A stretch of 64,000 nucleotides of DNA. Source: an uncultured Eubacterium sp. (GTDB lineage: Bacteria > Bacillota > Clostridia > Lachnospirales > Lachnospiraceae). The notes beneath the pieces are model-generated. The model did not search any database, was not told where the DNA came from, and saw nothing but the letters and a program-made list of their open reading frames with translations. Position numbers and translations under genes: made by a program. Shown one piece after another: positions 16,164 through 26,091 of this stretch (positions are counted from its first letter, which is position 1; the number at the start of each line of letters is the position of its first letter). The stretch spans positions 54,095 through 118,094 of the forward strand of contig CAKRGX010000006.1 in NCBI GenBank assembly GCA_934338065.1, read 5' to 3'.

Positions 16164-17519
16164 ATGAAGATGGATACAAAACACGTAACGGATATGACAG
16201 TTGGAAGTCCGGTGCGTCATATCTTGATTTTTGCCCTTCCGCTATTGTTTGGGAATCTGTTTCAGCAACTGTATAATATGGTTGATTCTATTATAGTAGG
16301 AAATTATGTAGGGGCAGATGCGTTTGCGGCGGTAGGAAGTTGTGGTTCGATCAGTTTTTTGTTCTTTTCGCTTAGTTCAGGATTAAGTGTAGGAATAGGA
16401 GTCATTGTTTCCCAGTTTTTTGGGGCAAAAGAAGAGGACAAGGTTAATGCAACGATTGCCAATTCAATTTATGTTCTGGGTGTAGCGGCTATTCTGGTTA
16501 GTCTTATTGGAATTATTTTTGCACCGGCTATTCTTCAGCTGCTGAGGACACCAGCGGAGATATTGGGTGATGCTGTTATCTATATGAGGACGACATGTGC
16601 AGGAACAATCGCTATTGTTGCCTACAATGGTGTTGCTTCTATCCTGCGCGCATTAGGGGATTCCAAGACACCACTGTATTTTTTAATCATTTCCAGTCTT
16701 ATCAATGTGGGTTTGGATCTTCTGTTTGTACTTGTTTTTTATATGGGTGTTGTTGGCGTTGCTGTTGCGACGATAATTGCTCAGGCGGTATCAGCCATTA
16801 CCTGTGTGATTTATGCGTATAAAAAAGTTCCTTATTTCCGTCTGACGAAGGAACAGATGAAGCCTCGCCGTCAGTTGATCTACCGGACGATCCGTCTGGG
16901 GGTACCAATTGCTTTGCAAAATTCTATGATAGCGGTCTCGTGTATGGCTTTACAGGGGGTTGTGAATAGTTATGGAAAAACGGTTATGGCGGCGTATACG
17001 GTTACGAACCGGGTTGAGCAGATTATCCAGCAGCCGTTTGGTTCTTTGTCTGTGGCATTAACGACTTATGCAGGACAAAACTATGGTTCACGCAATATCG
17101 AGCGGGTGAAAAAAGGGTTTCGCCAGGCAACCATTATGGCGTTTGTATTCAGTATGGTCATGTTACCTTTGTTTTTCTTCTTTAGTGAACAGATTGTACA
17201 TATCTTTGTAAAGGAGCCAGAGGTGATACGTATCGGAGCAAAAGCACTACAGTTTACCAGTGTATTTTATTTTGCGTTGGGGATGATCTATGTGCCAAGA
17301 GCTGTTCTGAATGGATGTGGTGATGCCATGTTCGCTATGTTGAATGGTGTGACAGAGGTGTCGTGCCGAATCGGTTTTTCACAAGTATTTACCAGAGTTC
17401 CCAAGCTGGGATGGTGGAGTATCTGGGTGACAACGATTGCTACCTGGGTGATTACCTCGATGGTTTGTTCATGGAGATATTTATATGTAACAAAAAGAAT
17501 GAAAAATAGTGTTAATTAA
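16164..17519 (+). CDS. MATE family multidrug/metabolite efflux transporter
   Basis: 451 aa with 12 predicted membrane segments in two homologous halves. N-terminal pattern LIFALPLLFGNLFQQLYNMVDSIIVG and GVASILRALGDSKTPLY are hallmarks of the MATE family (DinF/NorM-like branch common in Firmicutes). It exports cationic drugs or metabolites using Na+ or H+ gradients; the substrate is unknown. Start ATG 16164 follows AAAGGAC. The gene has its own promoter after the amt terminator. The next gene, an ABC solute-binding protein, starts 58 nt downstream without a terminator between, so read-through transcription is possible. Confidence 0.92.
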   Translation: MKMDTKHVTDMTVGSPVRHILIFALPLLFGNLFQQLYNMVDSIIVGNYVGADAFAAVGSCGSISFLFFSLSSGLSVGIGVIVSQFFGAKEEDKVNATIANSIYVLGVAAILVSLIGIIFAPAILQLLRTPAEILGDAVIYMRTTCAGTIAIVAYNGVASILRALGDSKTPLYFLIISSLINVGLDLLFVLVFYMGVVGVAVATIIAQAVSAITCVIYAYKKVPYFRLTKEQMKPRRQLIYRTIRLGVPIALQNSMIAVSCMALQGVVNSYGKTVMAAYTVTNRVEQIIQQPFGSLSVALTTYAGQNYGSRNIERVKKGFRQATIMAFVFSMVMLPLFFFFSEQIVHIFVKEPEVIRIGAKALQFTSVFYFALGMIYVPRAVLNGCGDAMFAMLNGVTEVSCRIGFSQVFTRVPKLGWWSIWVTTIATWVITSMVCSWRYLYVTKRMKNSVN

Positions 17520-17577
17520 TAAAAAACGCATAAATTGCTGTAAAACGAGCAGAATATTTAAAAAAGGAGGAATGAAT

Positions 17578-18912
17578 ATGAAGCTTAAACGTTTTGCAGC
17601 AATTTTTTTTGTTTTTTCTTTGTCAACCAGTTTGCTGACAGGTTGTGGAAATAGTGAAAAGAAAACAGCAGAAGGCTCGGTGTACTATCTTAATTTCAAA
17701 CCGGAAGTGGCATCTGTCTGGGAGGAACTGGCAAACAAATATACGGAAGAAACCGGTGTGCCAATGAAGGTTGTCACGGCAGCCAGTGGCAATTATGAAT
17801 CGACATTGAAGTCAGAAATTGCAAAATCAGATGCGCCGACATTATTTCAGATCAATGGTCCCAATGGCTATCGTTCCTGGAAGGATTATTGTGCGGATTT
17901 AAAAGATACCCGTTTTTATCAGGAATTGACGGACAAAAAACTGGTGATCACCGGTCCGGATGGGGGTGTTTACGGAGTGCCATACACCATTGAGGGATAT
18001 GGCATAATTTATAATAATGCGATCATGAAAAAATATTTTTCGCTTGATAATGCGGTTGTGAAGTCGCAGGAAGAGATTACCGGATTTGAAAAATTAAAAG
18101 AAGTAGTGGAAGATATGCAGAAAAAGAAAGAGAAATTAGGTATAAAAGGTGTGTTTGGTTCCACATCGTTAATGCCAGGTGAGGAGTGGCGATGGCATAC
18201 GCATCTTGCTAATATAGCAATCAACAGAGAATATGAGGACAAGAAAGCGGATAACCTTGATCAAATTGAGTTTTCGCATAAAGAACAGTTTAAGAATGTA
18301 TTTGATCTCTATATCAATCATTCGATTACAGATCGAAAAATGCTTGGAAGCAAGGCGGTAAATGATTCTATGGCAGAGTTTGCGCTTGGACAGGTGGCGA
18401 TGGTACAGAATGGAAACTGGGCTTGGAACCAGATATCAGAAGTTCAGGGGAATGTTGTAAAAGCAGAGGATGTAAAATTTCTCCCAATCTATTCCGGATT
18501 CAAGGGAGAAGAAGAGCAGGGCTTATGCATCGGGACAGAGAATTATTTTGCGGTTAATAAACAGGCGTCTGAAAAATCCCAAAAGGCTTCCATTGATTTT
18601 GTAAACTGGCTCATCAGTTCCAAAACCGGTAAGGATTATATGACAAATAAACTGGGAAATATAGCGCCATTTAAAACATTTTCTGACAAGGAAAAGCCGA
18701 ATGATCCATTGGCAAGGGAGATCCTTAATTCAATGGAAAGTGGGAAAAAGAGTATTCCGTGGATCTTTACTACATTTCCGAGTCAGACATTTAAGGATCG
18801 GTTTGGTGCGGCATTATTGGAATATGCTCAGGGAACAACAAATTGGGATCATGTAGTTGATACCGTGAAGAAACAATGGAAAGAAGAAAAGTCTCAAGGA
18901 AACGAGGGATGA
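17578..18912 (+). CDS. ABC sugar importer, solute-binding lipoprotein
   Basis: 444 aa. Type II signal peptide with lipobox LLTGC (Cys near residue 23), then a family-1 extracellular solute-binding fold (EVASVWEELANKYTEETGV, MAEFALGQVAMVQNGNWAW). It captures a sugar or oligosaccharide outside the membrane and delivers it to the two permeases encoded next. Start ATG 17578 has GGAGG with 7-nt spacing; ATG 17572 is too close. The operon order SBP-permease-permease, followed by a cytoplasmic glucan phosphorylase, suggests maltodextrin-like substrates, though the phosphorylase has its own promoter and the sequence alone does not fix the sugar. Confidence 0.92.
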   Translation: MKLKRFAAIFFVFSLSTSLLTGCGNSEKKTAEGSVYYLNFKPEVASVWEELANKYTEETGVPMKVVTAASGNYESTLKSEIAKSDAPTLFQINGPNGYRSWKDYCADLKDTRFYQELTDKKLVITGPDGGVYGVPYTIEGYGIIYNNAIMKKYFSLDNAVVKSQEEITGFEKLKEVVEDMQKKKEKLGIKGVFGSTSLMPGEEWRWHTHLANIAINREYEDKKADNLDQIEFSHKEQFKNVFDLYINHSITDRKMLGSKAVNDSMAEFALGQVAMVQNGNWAWNQISEVQGNVVKAEDVKFLPIYSGFKGEEEQGLCIGTENYFAVNKQASEKSQKASIDFVNWLISSKTGKDYMTNKLGNIAPFKTFSDKEKPNDPLAREILNSMESGKKSIPWIFTTFPSQTFKDRFGAALLEYAQGTTNWDHVVDTVKKQWKEEKSQGNEG

Positions 18913-18913
18913 C

Positions 18914-19756
18914 ATGCAAAAAAATCTCAGAAAATATTTTCCTGTATTCGTTTTGCCAACGTTGACGGCTTTTTTGATCGCTTTTGTCATTCCATTTATT
19001 ATGGGGATTTATTTATCTTTTTGTGAGTTTACAACAGTGACAAATGCTCATTTTGTCGGATTGTCAAATTATGCCCGTGTATGGGAAAGCCGGGAATTTC
19101 TTCAATCTTTGATCTTCACTGTGCTTTTTAGTGTCGTAGCAATTATTTCTGTCAATATTTTTGCCTTTTTACTGGCACTTTTGCTGACAAAAGGATTGAA
19201 AGGAACAAATTTTTTCCGAACGGTATTTTTTATGCCGAATCTGATCGGCGGTATTGTGCTTGGATATATCTGGCAGTCTATGATCAATGGTGTACTGGAA
19301 CATTATGGCGTTACGATGCTGATGGATGCCAAATATGGTTTTTGGGGGTTAGTGATACTTATGAACTGGCAGATGATCGGTTATATCATGGTCATTTATA
19401 TTGCAGGGCTGCAAAATGTATCACCGGATCTTATTGAGGCGGCAAAAATGGATGGTGCCTCACCTGTAAAAACACTATTTCGGATCAAGGTTCCGCTGAT
19501 TATGTCTTCCATCACGATCTGTCTGTTTTTGATGATTACAAATTCATTTAAGATGTTTGATCAGAACCTGGCTCTGACGGCTGGGGGACCTTCGAATAAA
19601 ACGGCTATGATGGCACTGGATATTTATCAGACTTTTTATGGGAAAGCCGGATATGAGGGGATTGGACAGGCAAAAGCGGTTGTTTTCTTTCTGATCGTTG
19701 CTGTGATTGGGATTACGCAGGTGGCTTTGTCAAGAAGAAAGGAGATTGAAAGCTGA
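18914..19756 (+). CDS. ABC sugar importer permease (MalF/UgpA type)
   Basis: 280 aa, six predicted membrane segments, with the ATPase-contacting EAA loop EAAKMDGASPVKTLFRIKVP (about residues 174-193). Pairs with the following permease to form the channel. Start ATG 18914 is 2 nt after the lipoprotein stop, with AAGGAAACGAGG as ribosome site inside the end of that gene. The ATPase (MsmK/MalK type) is not encoded in this operon; Firmicutes often supply one shared ATPase from elsewhere. Confidence 0.93.
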   Translation: MQKNLRKYFPVFVLPTLTAFLIAFVIPFIMGIYLSFCEFTTVTNAHFVGLSNYARVWESREFLQSLIFTVLFSVVAIISVNIFAFLLALLLTKGLKGTNFFRTVFFMPNLIGGIVLGYIWQSMINGVLEHYGVTMLMDAKYGFWGLVILMNWQMIGYIMVIYIAGLQNVSPDLIEAAKMDGASPVKTLFRIKVPLIMSSITICLFLMITNSFKMFDQNLALTAGGPSNKTAMMALDIYQTFYGKAGYEGIGQAKAVVFFLIVAVIGITQVALSRRKEIES

Positions 19757-20592
19757 TGAAGAAAAATGTGTGGGATGTGTTAGCTTTTGTGGTGCTGATT
19801 TTTCTTTTTATTGTTTTTATTGCTCCGATTTTTTTTGTGGTGTTAAATTCATTTAAAGGCCGATTGTATATAAGCAGCAGTCCGTTTTCACTGCCAAGAG
19901 GAGATATGTTTGCCGGATTAACAAACTATATTGAGGGAATACGAAGAACCGGATTTTTTCGTGCATTTGGCTGTTCCCTTTTTATCACCGTTGTTTCGGT
20001 TCTGGTCATTGTACTTTTTACGGCTATGACAGCATGGTATCTCGTGCGGGTAAAGACAAAATATACAAGTCTGCTTTATTTTTCTTTTGTTTTTTCTATG
20101 ATCGTACCGTTTCAGATGATTATGTTTACCATGTCAAAGCTGGCAGACATGCTTTCTTTAAATAATCCGCTTGGTATGGTTGTTTTGTATCTGGGGTTTG
20201 GATCGGGACTTTCTGTATTTATGTTGTGTGGTTTTATAAAAGCGATTCCGATCGAAATAGAGGAAGCTTCTATGATTGACGGATGCACGCCGTGGAAAAC
20301 TTTTTTTCGCGTTGTCTTTCCAATGTTAAAACCGACTGCAATTACCGTTGCAATTTTAAATGCAATGTGGGTGTGGAATGATTATCTGCTGCCGTATCTT
20401 GTCATAGGTGTTTCTACAGATTATAAAACAATTCCGGTAGCGGTGCAGTATCTTATGGGATCCTATGGGGCGAAAGATTATGGCTCTCTTATGGCCTTAC
20501 TTGTACTTGCGATTATACCTATCATTATTTTTTATTTTTCCTGTCAGAAGCATATTATACAAGGTGTTGTTGCCGGAGCGGTAAAGGGGTAG
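19756..20592 (+). CDS. ABC sugar importer permease (MalG/UgpE type)
   Basis: 278 aa, six predicted membrane segments, EAA loop EEASMIDGCTPWKTFFRVVF about residues 173-192. The start ATG overlaps the stop of the preceding permease (TGATG), a sign of translational coupling. The C-terminal HIIQGVVAGAVKG motif is standard for this family. No ATPase gene follows; the next gene is a phosphorylase with a separate promoter. Confidence 0.93.
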   Translation: MKKNVWDVLAFVVLIFLFIVFIAPIFFVVLNSFKGRLYISSSPFSLPRGDMFAGLTNYIEGIRRTGFFRAFGCSLFITVVSVLVIVLFTAMTAWYLVRVKTKYTSLLYFSFVFSMIVPFQMIMFTMSKLADMLSLNNPLGMVVLYLGFGSGLSVFMLCGFIKAIPIEIEEASMIDGCTPWKTFFRVVFPMLKPTAITVAILNAMWVWNDYLLPYLVIGVSTDYKTIPVAVQYLMGSYGAKDYGSLMALLVLAIIPIIIFYFSCQKHIIQGVVAGAVKG

Positions 20593-20621
20593 CCAGATAG
20601 TCAGAACTTATTGCGAAAAGG

Positions 20622-20650
20622 TTGCTAAAATGGAATAAAAAAACTATAAT
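20622..20650 (+). promoter_or_regulatory. Promoter for the phosphorylase gene
   Basis: TTGCTA (20622-20627), 17-nt spacer, TATAAT (20645-20650), 36 nt upstream of the start codon. Confidence 0.7.
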
Positions 20651-20686
20651 AAAAAGTATATATTTATTAGGAAAGGAGCAGTAGGA

Positions 20687-22939
20687 ATGGGTTTGAAAGA
20701 GAAGTTGGAAAGCAAGATGGGAACCGGCATTGCGGAAGCAGCAAATGAGACGATATATTATGGGCTTCTTGGTCTGGTTAAGGAATTATGTAAAGAAAAA
20801 GAGGCAAATAAGGGAAAGAAGAAAGTTTATTATATTTCTGCAGAATTTCTGATCGGAAAATTATTGTCAAATAATCTGATTAATTTGGGAATTTATGATG
20901 AAGTAAAAGAACTTTTGCGTGTAAATGGGAAAAATCTGGCTGCTATTGAGGAAATTGAACCAGAGCCATCTTTAGGAAATGGTGGATTGGGCAGACTGGC
21001 TGCGTGCTTTATTGATTCTATTGCAACACTTGGACTGAATGGTGCGGGGATTGGTCTGAATTATCACTTTGGTCTGTTCCGGCAGGTTTTTCGTGATAAC
21101 AAGCAGAGAGAAGAAAAGAATCCGTGGATTGGGAAAGAAAGCTGGCTTACGGACACAGGGGTACATTTTCCGGTAAAATTTGCAGATTTTACGTTGCGTT
21201 CTACTTTGTATAATATAGATGTTCCCGGTTATGAAAGCGGAGTCAATCAGCTTCATTTGTTTGATGTGGATACGGTGGATGAAAGTCTTGTTGAGGATGG
21301 TATTGATTTTGACCAGAAAGACATTGCCAGAAATCTTACGTTATTCCTTTATCCGGATGACAGCACGAGAGAAGGACAGCTTCTTCGTATCTATCAACAG
21401 TATTTTATGGTAAGCAACGGGGCACAGTTAATCCTAAGTGAGATGGATAGGAAGGGATATGATGTAAGAAATCTGGATGAATATGTTGTGATCCAGATCA
21501 ATGATACGCATCCATCGATGGTTATACCGGAGTTGATACGCTTATTGATAGAACGTGGGATAGCTTTTGATGAGGCTGCTGAAATTGTGAGCCGGACATG
21601 CGCGTACACCAATCATACGATATTGGCAGAAGCGCTTGAAAAGTGGCCGGTCGATTACCTCGAAGAAGCAGTTCCTCATCTTTTGCCAATTATCCGCAGA
21701 CTTGATGAAAAAGTGAAAGAAAAATATCCGGATGAAAAAGTGGCGATCATCGACAGTGAAAACCGTGTTCATATGGCGCATATGGATATACATTACGGTT
21801 TTAGTGTAAATGGTGTGGCTGCTCTTCATACAGAAATTCTGAAAAAATCAGAATTAAAATCTTTTTACGATATTTATCCTCAGAAGTTTAATAACAAGAC
21901 AAATGGTATCACCTTCCGTCGGTGGCTTATGCATTGCAATCCTGAATTATCAGATTATGTGACAGAATTGATTGGTGAAGGGTGGAAAAAAGATGCTTCC
22001 AGGCTGGAGGACTTATTAAAGTTTATTGATGATGAAACGGTATTGCGAAGAATGACAGCTATTAAGAATGCTAATAAAAAACAATTGTGTCAGTATCTGA
22101 AAGAAACACAGCAGGTAGAGATTGATGAAAATTCGATTTTTGACATTCAGGTCAAGAGATTGCACGAATATAAACGCCAGCAGATGAACGCGTTGTATCT
22201 CATCTATAAATACAAGGAGATTAAATCAGGAAAACTGCCAAAACGGCCGGTTACAATGATTTTTGGTGCAAAGGCAGCACCTGCGTATACGCTGGCAAAA
22301 GACATCATCCATTTGATCCTTTGCATGCAGGAGCTGATTGAAAAAGATGACTCAGTGAATCCTTATCTGAAAGTAGTCATGGTGGAGAATTATAATGTAA
22401 CAAAAGCCGAAAAACTTATTCCGGCATGTGATATATCGGAGCAGATCTCTCTTGCATCGAAGGAAGCCAGTGGTACCGGAAACATGAAGTTTATGCTGAA
22501 TGGTGCCGTTACGCTGGGAACGATGGATGGTGCTAATGTAGAGATTCATGATCTGGTAGGAGAAGATAATATCTTTATATTTGGAAAGTCGAGTGATGAA
22601 GTCATTCAATTGTATGATACGGCAGGGTATTGTTCCCGTGACTTCTATGAGAATGACCCTGTAATTGAAGAATTGGTTGATTTTATCATCAGTAAACAGT
22701 TAATACGGATAGGTGATCCGGAGAATCTCTGTCGGCTGTATAAAGAACTGATCAGTAAGGACTGGTTCATGACACTGCTGGATGTGAAAGATTATATTGC
22801 AACGAAGGAGCAGATGATAGATGCCTATGAAGATCAGAAAGAATGGGCGAAGAAGATGCTGATAAATACAGCAAAAGCAGGATTTTTTTCATCTGATCGT
22901 ACGATCCGACAGTATAATAAAGACATCTGGAAACTTTAA
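20687..22939 (+). CDS. glgP: Glycogen/maltodextrin phosphorylase
   Basis: 750 aa. Releases glucose-1-phosphate from alpha-1,4-glucans using pyridoxal phosphate. Family features seen: [18 protein letters not shown] (N-terminal domain), [37 protein letters not shown], and the PLP lysine segment [19 protein letters not shown]. At 750 residues it is on the short side compared with 800-840 for E. coli MalP/GlgP. Start ATG 20687 follows AGGAAAGGAGC. It stands between the sugar ABC importer and a secreted esterase; use of imported maltodextrin or stored glycogen are both possible. Confidence 0.93.
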   Translation: MGLKEKLESKMGTGIAEAANETIYYGLLGLVKELCKEKEANKGKKKVYYISAEFLIGKLLSNNLINLGIYDEVKELLRVNGKNLAAIEEIEPEPSLGNGGLGRLAACFIDSIATLGLNGAGIGLNYHFGLFRQVFRDNKQREEKNPWIGKESWLTDTGVHFPVKFADFTLRSTLYNIDVPGYESGVNQLHLFDVDTVDESLVEDGIDFDQKDIARNLTLFLYPDDSTREGQLLRIYQQYFMVSNGAQLILSEMDRKGYDVRNLDEYVVIQINDTHPSMVIPELIRLLIERGIAFDEAAEIVSRTCAYTNHTILAEALEKWPVDYLEEAVPHLLPIIRRLDEKVKEKYPDEKVAIIDSENRVHMAHMDIHYGFSVNGVAALHTEILKKSELKSFYDIYPQKFNNKTNGITFRRWLMHCNPELSDYVTELIGEGWKKDASRLEDLLKFIDDETVLRRMTAIKNANKKQLCQYLKETQQVEIDENSIFDIQVKRLHEYKRQQMNALYLIYKYKEIKSGKLPKRPVTMIFGAKAAPAYTLAKDIIHLILCMQELIEKDDSVNPYLKVVMVENYNVTKAEKLIPACDISEQISLASKEASGTGNMKFMLNGAVTLGTMDGANVEIHDLVGEDNIFIFGKSSDEVIQLYDTAGYCSRDFYENDPVIEELVDFIISKQLIRIGDPENLCRLYKELISKDWFMTLLDVKDYIATKEQMIDAYEDQKEWAKKMLINTAKAGFFSSDRTIRQYNKDIWKL

Positions 22940-22946
22940 TTAATCA

Positions 22947-22975
22947 TTGAATTAACGTACTTTTTTTGATAAAAT
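22947..22975 (+). promoter_or_regulatory. Promoter for the SGNH esterase gene
   Basis: TTGAAT (22947-22952), 17-nt spacer, TAAAAT (22970-22975). No strong terminator is seen between glgP and this promoter. Confidence 0.65.
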
Positions 22976-23017
22976 ATAATTATAGAGTTTTATTAAATAA
23001 GGAAAAGGAGATATCTT

Positions 23018-25309
23018 ATGGGTAACAAAAAGTTGAAGAAGCTTTTGTGTCATGGTGTTTCTCTGGCTTTGGTATGTTCTGCATTAGCCGGAAATGCCGG
23101 AGTTGTACAAAGTGCAGCTCCAGTCAGAGCTGCTACAGGCACAGAGCAGGAAAACAAAATGGAAGCAATTTACAAAAACGGCTTTGAGGATGGTGACTGC
23201 AAGGGAATCGTCGCTCGTGGCGGAGCCTATCTGGAAGTGTCTACATCGGAGCACTATGATGTGGGAAATAACAGCTTATCTGTTTCAAACCGGACAGATA
23301 CAAAAGATGGTATTAAGCTTCCTATCTTATCTTATGTAACGGTAGGCAATACATATGATTTTAGTGCATATGTAAAGCAGGACACGGGAGCTGATGTAAC
23401 GATCAATATGTTCCTTCAGTATACGGATGAAAATAAGAAAGAACAGTATATTACGATCAACAAAGATCTGCCGGATGGTAAGGCATGTAAGAGTGGCGAG
23501 TGGACCCAGCTTAGCGGTTCCGCAGTAATTCCTGAAAAGGCAAAGGATCTTGCTGTCTGTATTGACTGTCCGGAATCCAAAACGGCCAGCTTTTTAGTTG
23601 ATGATCTGATTATGTCAGGTATCATTGCCGATTCGGACAAGTTCCTGCCAAATGATGAACTGTATCGCACTATGGTAGGCCAGAGTGTGTTCTCTACTGG
23701 AAACAATGCCCGTATTAAGCAGGTAATTAAGAATGCCCGTGAGGGAAAAGATGTGTCACTGGCTTATATCGGTGGTTCTATTACCGAGGGTGGCGGATAT
23801 AATCCGAACTCAGCCTGCTATGCTGAGGTTTCTGCTACTTCTTTCGCTATGAAATATGGTGTCAATGGTGGAAAAAATGTTCATTTCATCAATGCCGGTA
23901 TGAGTGGTACACCATCTGACATTGGTATCGTACGTTATGAACGTGACGTGATCAAACGTCTCCCAAGCGGAAGTGATCATCCGGATATTTTGTTTATTGA
24001 ATTTGCGGTAAATGATTCCGGCTGTGCAACGAAGGGTGGCGCTTATGAAGGCTTGATTCGTCAGGCATTGAAGTCCGGTTCTGCAGTTGTTTTGATTTTC
24101 TCTGTATTTAATAATTTGAACCGTGTATGCGAGATGGATTATCATAAATATGGTACAAAGTATGAGATCCCGATGATCAGTACGGCGGATGCAATTAAAG
24201 ATGTATACAAAGAAAAGGGCTTTTACGACTGGTTCTATAATGATACGCTGCATCCAAATAGAAACGGATATAAGCTGATGGCTGATTGTATCATGGAATT
24301 AATGAACAAAGTAGATGGGGAAGAAGCAGAAGCGGACAATATTACAGATGTGGATTCTATTCAGGCAGTGACCTCATCTTCATACGATGGAATGAAGATG
24401 ATTGATGCATCTACGACGACCGCTTCAGATAAGGCAATCGGTGCTATCAGTGCAGGTGGGTTTAATAGCAAAGACAGTGGCTCGCCAAGATTCCAGTACT
24501 TATATAATGGACAGGCAAATGCACAGTGGTTCCCAAATAACTGGATGCACGCTAAGAATGGTACAACCGATCCATTGACGATTGATATTAATTGTCAGAC
24601 TTTTATGCTTGTTTACAAAGAGAGTAGTGAGAGTTCCTTTGGCTCTGCTGACTTGTATGTAGATGGAGTAAAGAAGTCAACATTGAAATGCTACAATAAA
24701 TCCGGATGGAACAATGGTAAAGTATGTATTGCATTGAAAGAGGATAAATCTTCCATGCATAGAATTGAGTTGAAGATGGCTGACGGAGATGAAAGAAAGA
24801 AATTTACTCTGTATGCGATTGGTTATAAGACAGATGGAAAAGAAGCAACACAGTATATTCCATCTGTGACTCCGACGCCAACACCGACAGCAACACCAGT
24901 ACCGACAGCAACACCAGTACCAACTGTTTCTCCAACAACACAGCCAACGGCTGCTCCTACAGCCAATCCGGCGGATCAGCAGAACAAAAAGACAGATATT
25001 ACGGCGATTCAGCCAGAAGTTGAAAAGGTTACATCACCTGGTAAGGCAGCAGTTAAGAGCGTCAAAGTAAAAGGCAGAAAGGCTGTTGTTAAATGGGCGA
25101 GTGTAAAAGGAGCGAAAGGGTATCAGATTCAGTATTCTATGAATAAGAAATTCAAGAAGGCTAAGAAATCGATAACCAAAAAGACCAGTGTTACAATTAA
25201 GAAGCTGAAGAAAAAGAAGACGTATTATATAAAAGTAAGAGCATATAATACAGATGGCAAGAAAAAGGTATATGGTAAGTGGAGCAAGGCTAAGCGCTTC
25301 AAAGCATAA
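23018..25309 (+). CDS. Secreted SGNH/GDSL esterase with carbohydrate-binding and Fn3-like domains
   Basis: 763 aa. Signal peptide (1-~38), a carbohydrate-binding-like beta-sandwich (~48-200, FEDGDCKG... GGAYLEVS), then an SGNH hydrolase domain with predicted catalytic Ser254 (YIGGSITEG), oxyanion Asn332 (FAVNDS), Asp409 and His412 (DTLHPN). A further beta-sandwich (~455-610) is followed by a Thr/Pro linker (TPTPTATPVP repeats, ~620-660) and a C-terminal lysine-rich fibronectin-III-like domain (GAKGYQIQYSMNKKFKKAKK). Likely removes acetyl or other esters from polysaccharides. No sorting signal at the C-terminus; the basic domain may hold it to the wall by charge (inference). Start ATG 23018 follows AAAGGAGA. 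Own promoter and terminator. Confidence 0.88.
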   Translation: MGNKKLKKLLCHGVSLALVCSALAGNAGVVQSAAPVRAATGTEQENKMEAIYKNGFEDGDCKGIVARGGAYLEVSTSEHYDVGNNSLSVSNRTDTKDGIKLPILSYVTVGNTYDFSAYVKQDTGADVTINMFLQYTDENKKEQYITINKDLPDGKACKSGEWTQLSGSAVIPEKAKDLAVCIDCPESKTASFLVDDLIMSGIIADSDKFLPNDELYRTMVGQSVFSTGNNARIKQVIKNAREGKDVSLAYIGGSITEGGGYNPNSACYAEVSATSFAMKYGVNGGKNVHFINAGMSGTPSDIGIVRYERDVIKRLPSGSDHPDILFIEFAVNDSGCATKGGAYEGLIRQALKSGSAVVLIFSVFNNLNRVCEMDYHKYGTKYEIPMISTADAIKDVYKEKGFYDWFYNDTLHPNRNGYKLMADCIMELMNKVDGEEAEADNITDVDSIQAVTSSSYDGMKMIDASTTTASDKAIGAISAGGFNSKDSGSPRFQYLYNGQANAQWFPNNWMHAKNGTTDPLTIDINCQTFMLVYKESSESSFGSADLYVDGVKKSTLKCYNKSGWNNGKVCIALKEDKSSMHRIELKMADGDERKKFTLYAIGYKTDGKEATQYIPSVTPTPTPTATPVPTATPVPTVSPTTQPTAAPTANPADQQNKKTDITAIQPEVEKVTSPGKAAVKSVKVKGRKAVVKWASVKGAKGYQIQYSMNKKFKKAKKSITKKTSVTIKKLKKKKTYYIKVRAYNTDGKKKVYGKWSKAKRFKA

Positions 25310-25320
25310 TGGAAATGGAC

Positions 25321-25354
25321 AGGCAGGGAGTGTAGTAACATTCCCTGCCTTTTT
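25321..25354 (+). terminator. Terminator after the SGNH esterase gene
   Basis: AGGCAGGGAGTG (25321-25332) pairs with CATTCCCTGCCT (25339-25350) with one G-U pair and a 6-nt loop, followed by TTTT. Confidence 0.9.
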
Positions 25355-25382
25355 ATGTAGTTTGTAATTCAGGAGGATGTAT

Positions 25383-25943
25383 ATGGACAAGAAACCACGC
25401 TGCTCATGGGCTAATCCAAAGAATGAAAAATATCTGTCCTATCATGATAATGAATGGGGAAGTGCAAAGCGGAGGGATGATGGGTATTTATTTGAGATGC
25501 TTCTTTTAGAATCTTTTCAGGCAGGACTTTCCTGGGAATGTGTATTAAATAAAAGAGAAAATTTTCGCAGAGCTTTTGACGGATTTGATTATCATAAGAT
25601 TTGCCTTTACGATGCGAAAAAGAGAGAGGAACTTTGCAGGGATGCCGGTATTATACGGAATAAGAGGAAGATTCAGGCATCCGTAGATAATGCTGAGGTT
25701 TTTATAAAGATACAGCAGGAGTATGGCTCGTTTTCGAAGTATATCTGGGGATTTACAAACAATCAGGTTATATATGAGAATAATAGGACAAATTCAGAAC
25801 TATCGGATAAGATTTCACGGGATCTGCAGGCAAGGGGAATGAAGTTTGTAGGGTCTACCATTGTGTATTCGTATTTGCAGGCAATCGGTGTGATCTATTC
25901 ACATGAAGATACTTGTTATTTATGCAGAACGGTAAAAAAATAA
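25383..25943 (+). CDS. tag: DNA-3-methyladenine glycosylase I
   Basis: 186 aa, the normal length for Tag (E. coli 187). Removes 3-methyladenine from alkylated DNA in base excision repair. Seen: RCSWANP and YLSYHDNEWG at the start, LLLESFQAGLSWECVLNKRENF, DAGIIRNKRKIQA, FVGSTIVYSYLQAIG. The structural zinc ligands appear to be the N-terminal Cys of CSW and the C-terminal HEDTCYLC. Start ATG 25383 has AGGAGG at 7-nt spacing; the ATG at 25377 abuts the ribosome site. Single gene, ended by a bidirectional terminator shared with carB; a possible 21-residue reading frame lies between. Confidence 0.94.
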   Translation: MDKKPRCSWANPKNEKYLSYHDNEWGSAKRRDDGYLFEMLLLESFQAGLSWECVLNKRENFRRAFDGFDYHKICLYDAKKREELCRDAGIIRNKRKIQASVDNAEVFIKIQQEYGSFSKYIWGFTNNQVIYENNRTNSELSDKISRDLQARGMKFVGSTIVYSYLQAIGVIYSHEDTCYLCRTVKK

Positions 25944-25959
25944 GGAGGGGTGTGAAAGT

Positions 25960-26025
25960 TTGATTCGTATAGCAAAGACAGAAAAATGGTTTCATAAGGG
26001 GGAATCAATGAAAAAGAAACGATAA
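25960..26025 (+). CDS. Possible tiny peptide gene after tag
   Basis: A 21-codon frame with TTG start reads MIRIAKTEKWFHKGESMKKK plus one Arg. An excellent ribosome site AAGGAGGGG overlaps the tag stop codon and lies 9 nt upstream. The last codons form the 5' arm of the terminator. The peptide is basic and resembles nothing I know. The strong ribosome site is the only support, so this may be non-functional. Confidence 0.25.
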   Translation: MIRIAKTEKWFHKGESMKKKR

Positions 26026-26059
26026 ATCCGAAAATAGAAGGAGTTATCGTTTCTTTTTT
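26011..26059. terminator. Bidirectional terminator between tag and carB
   Basis: AAAAAGAAACGATAA (26011-26025) pairs with TTATCGTTTCTTTTT (26044-26058), 18-nt loop. A/T runs on both sides allow function in both directions for the convergent genes. Confidence 0.8.
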
Positions 26060-26091
26060 ATGCACATTTTATGTCATATATTAGGTTTTAA

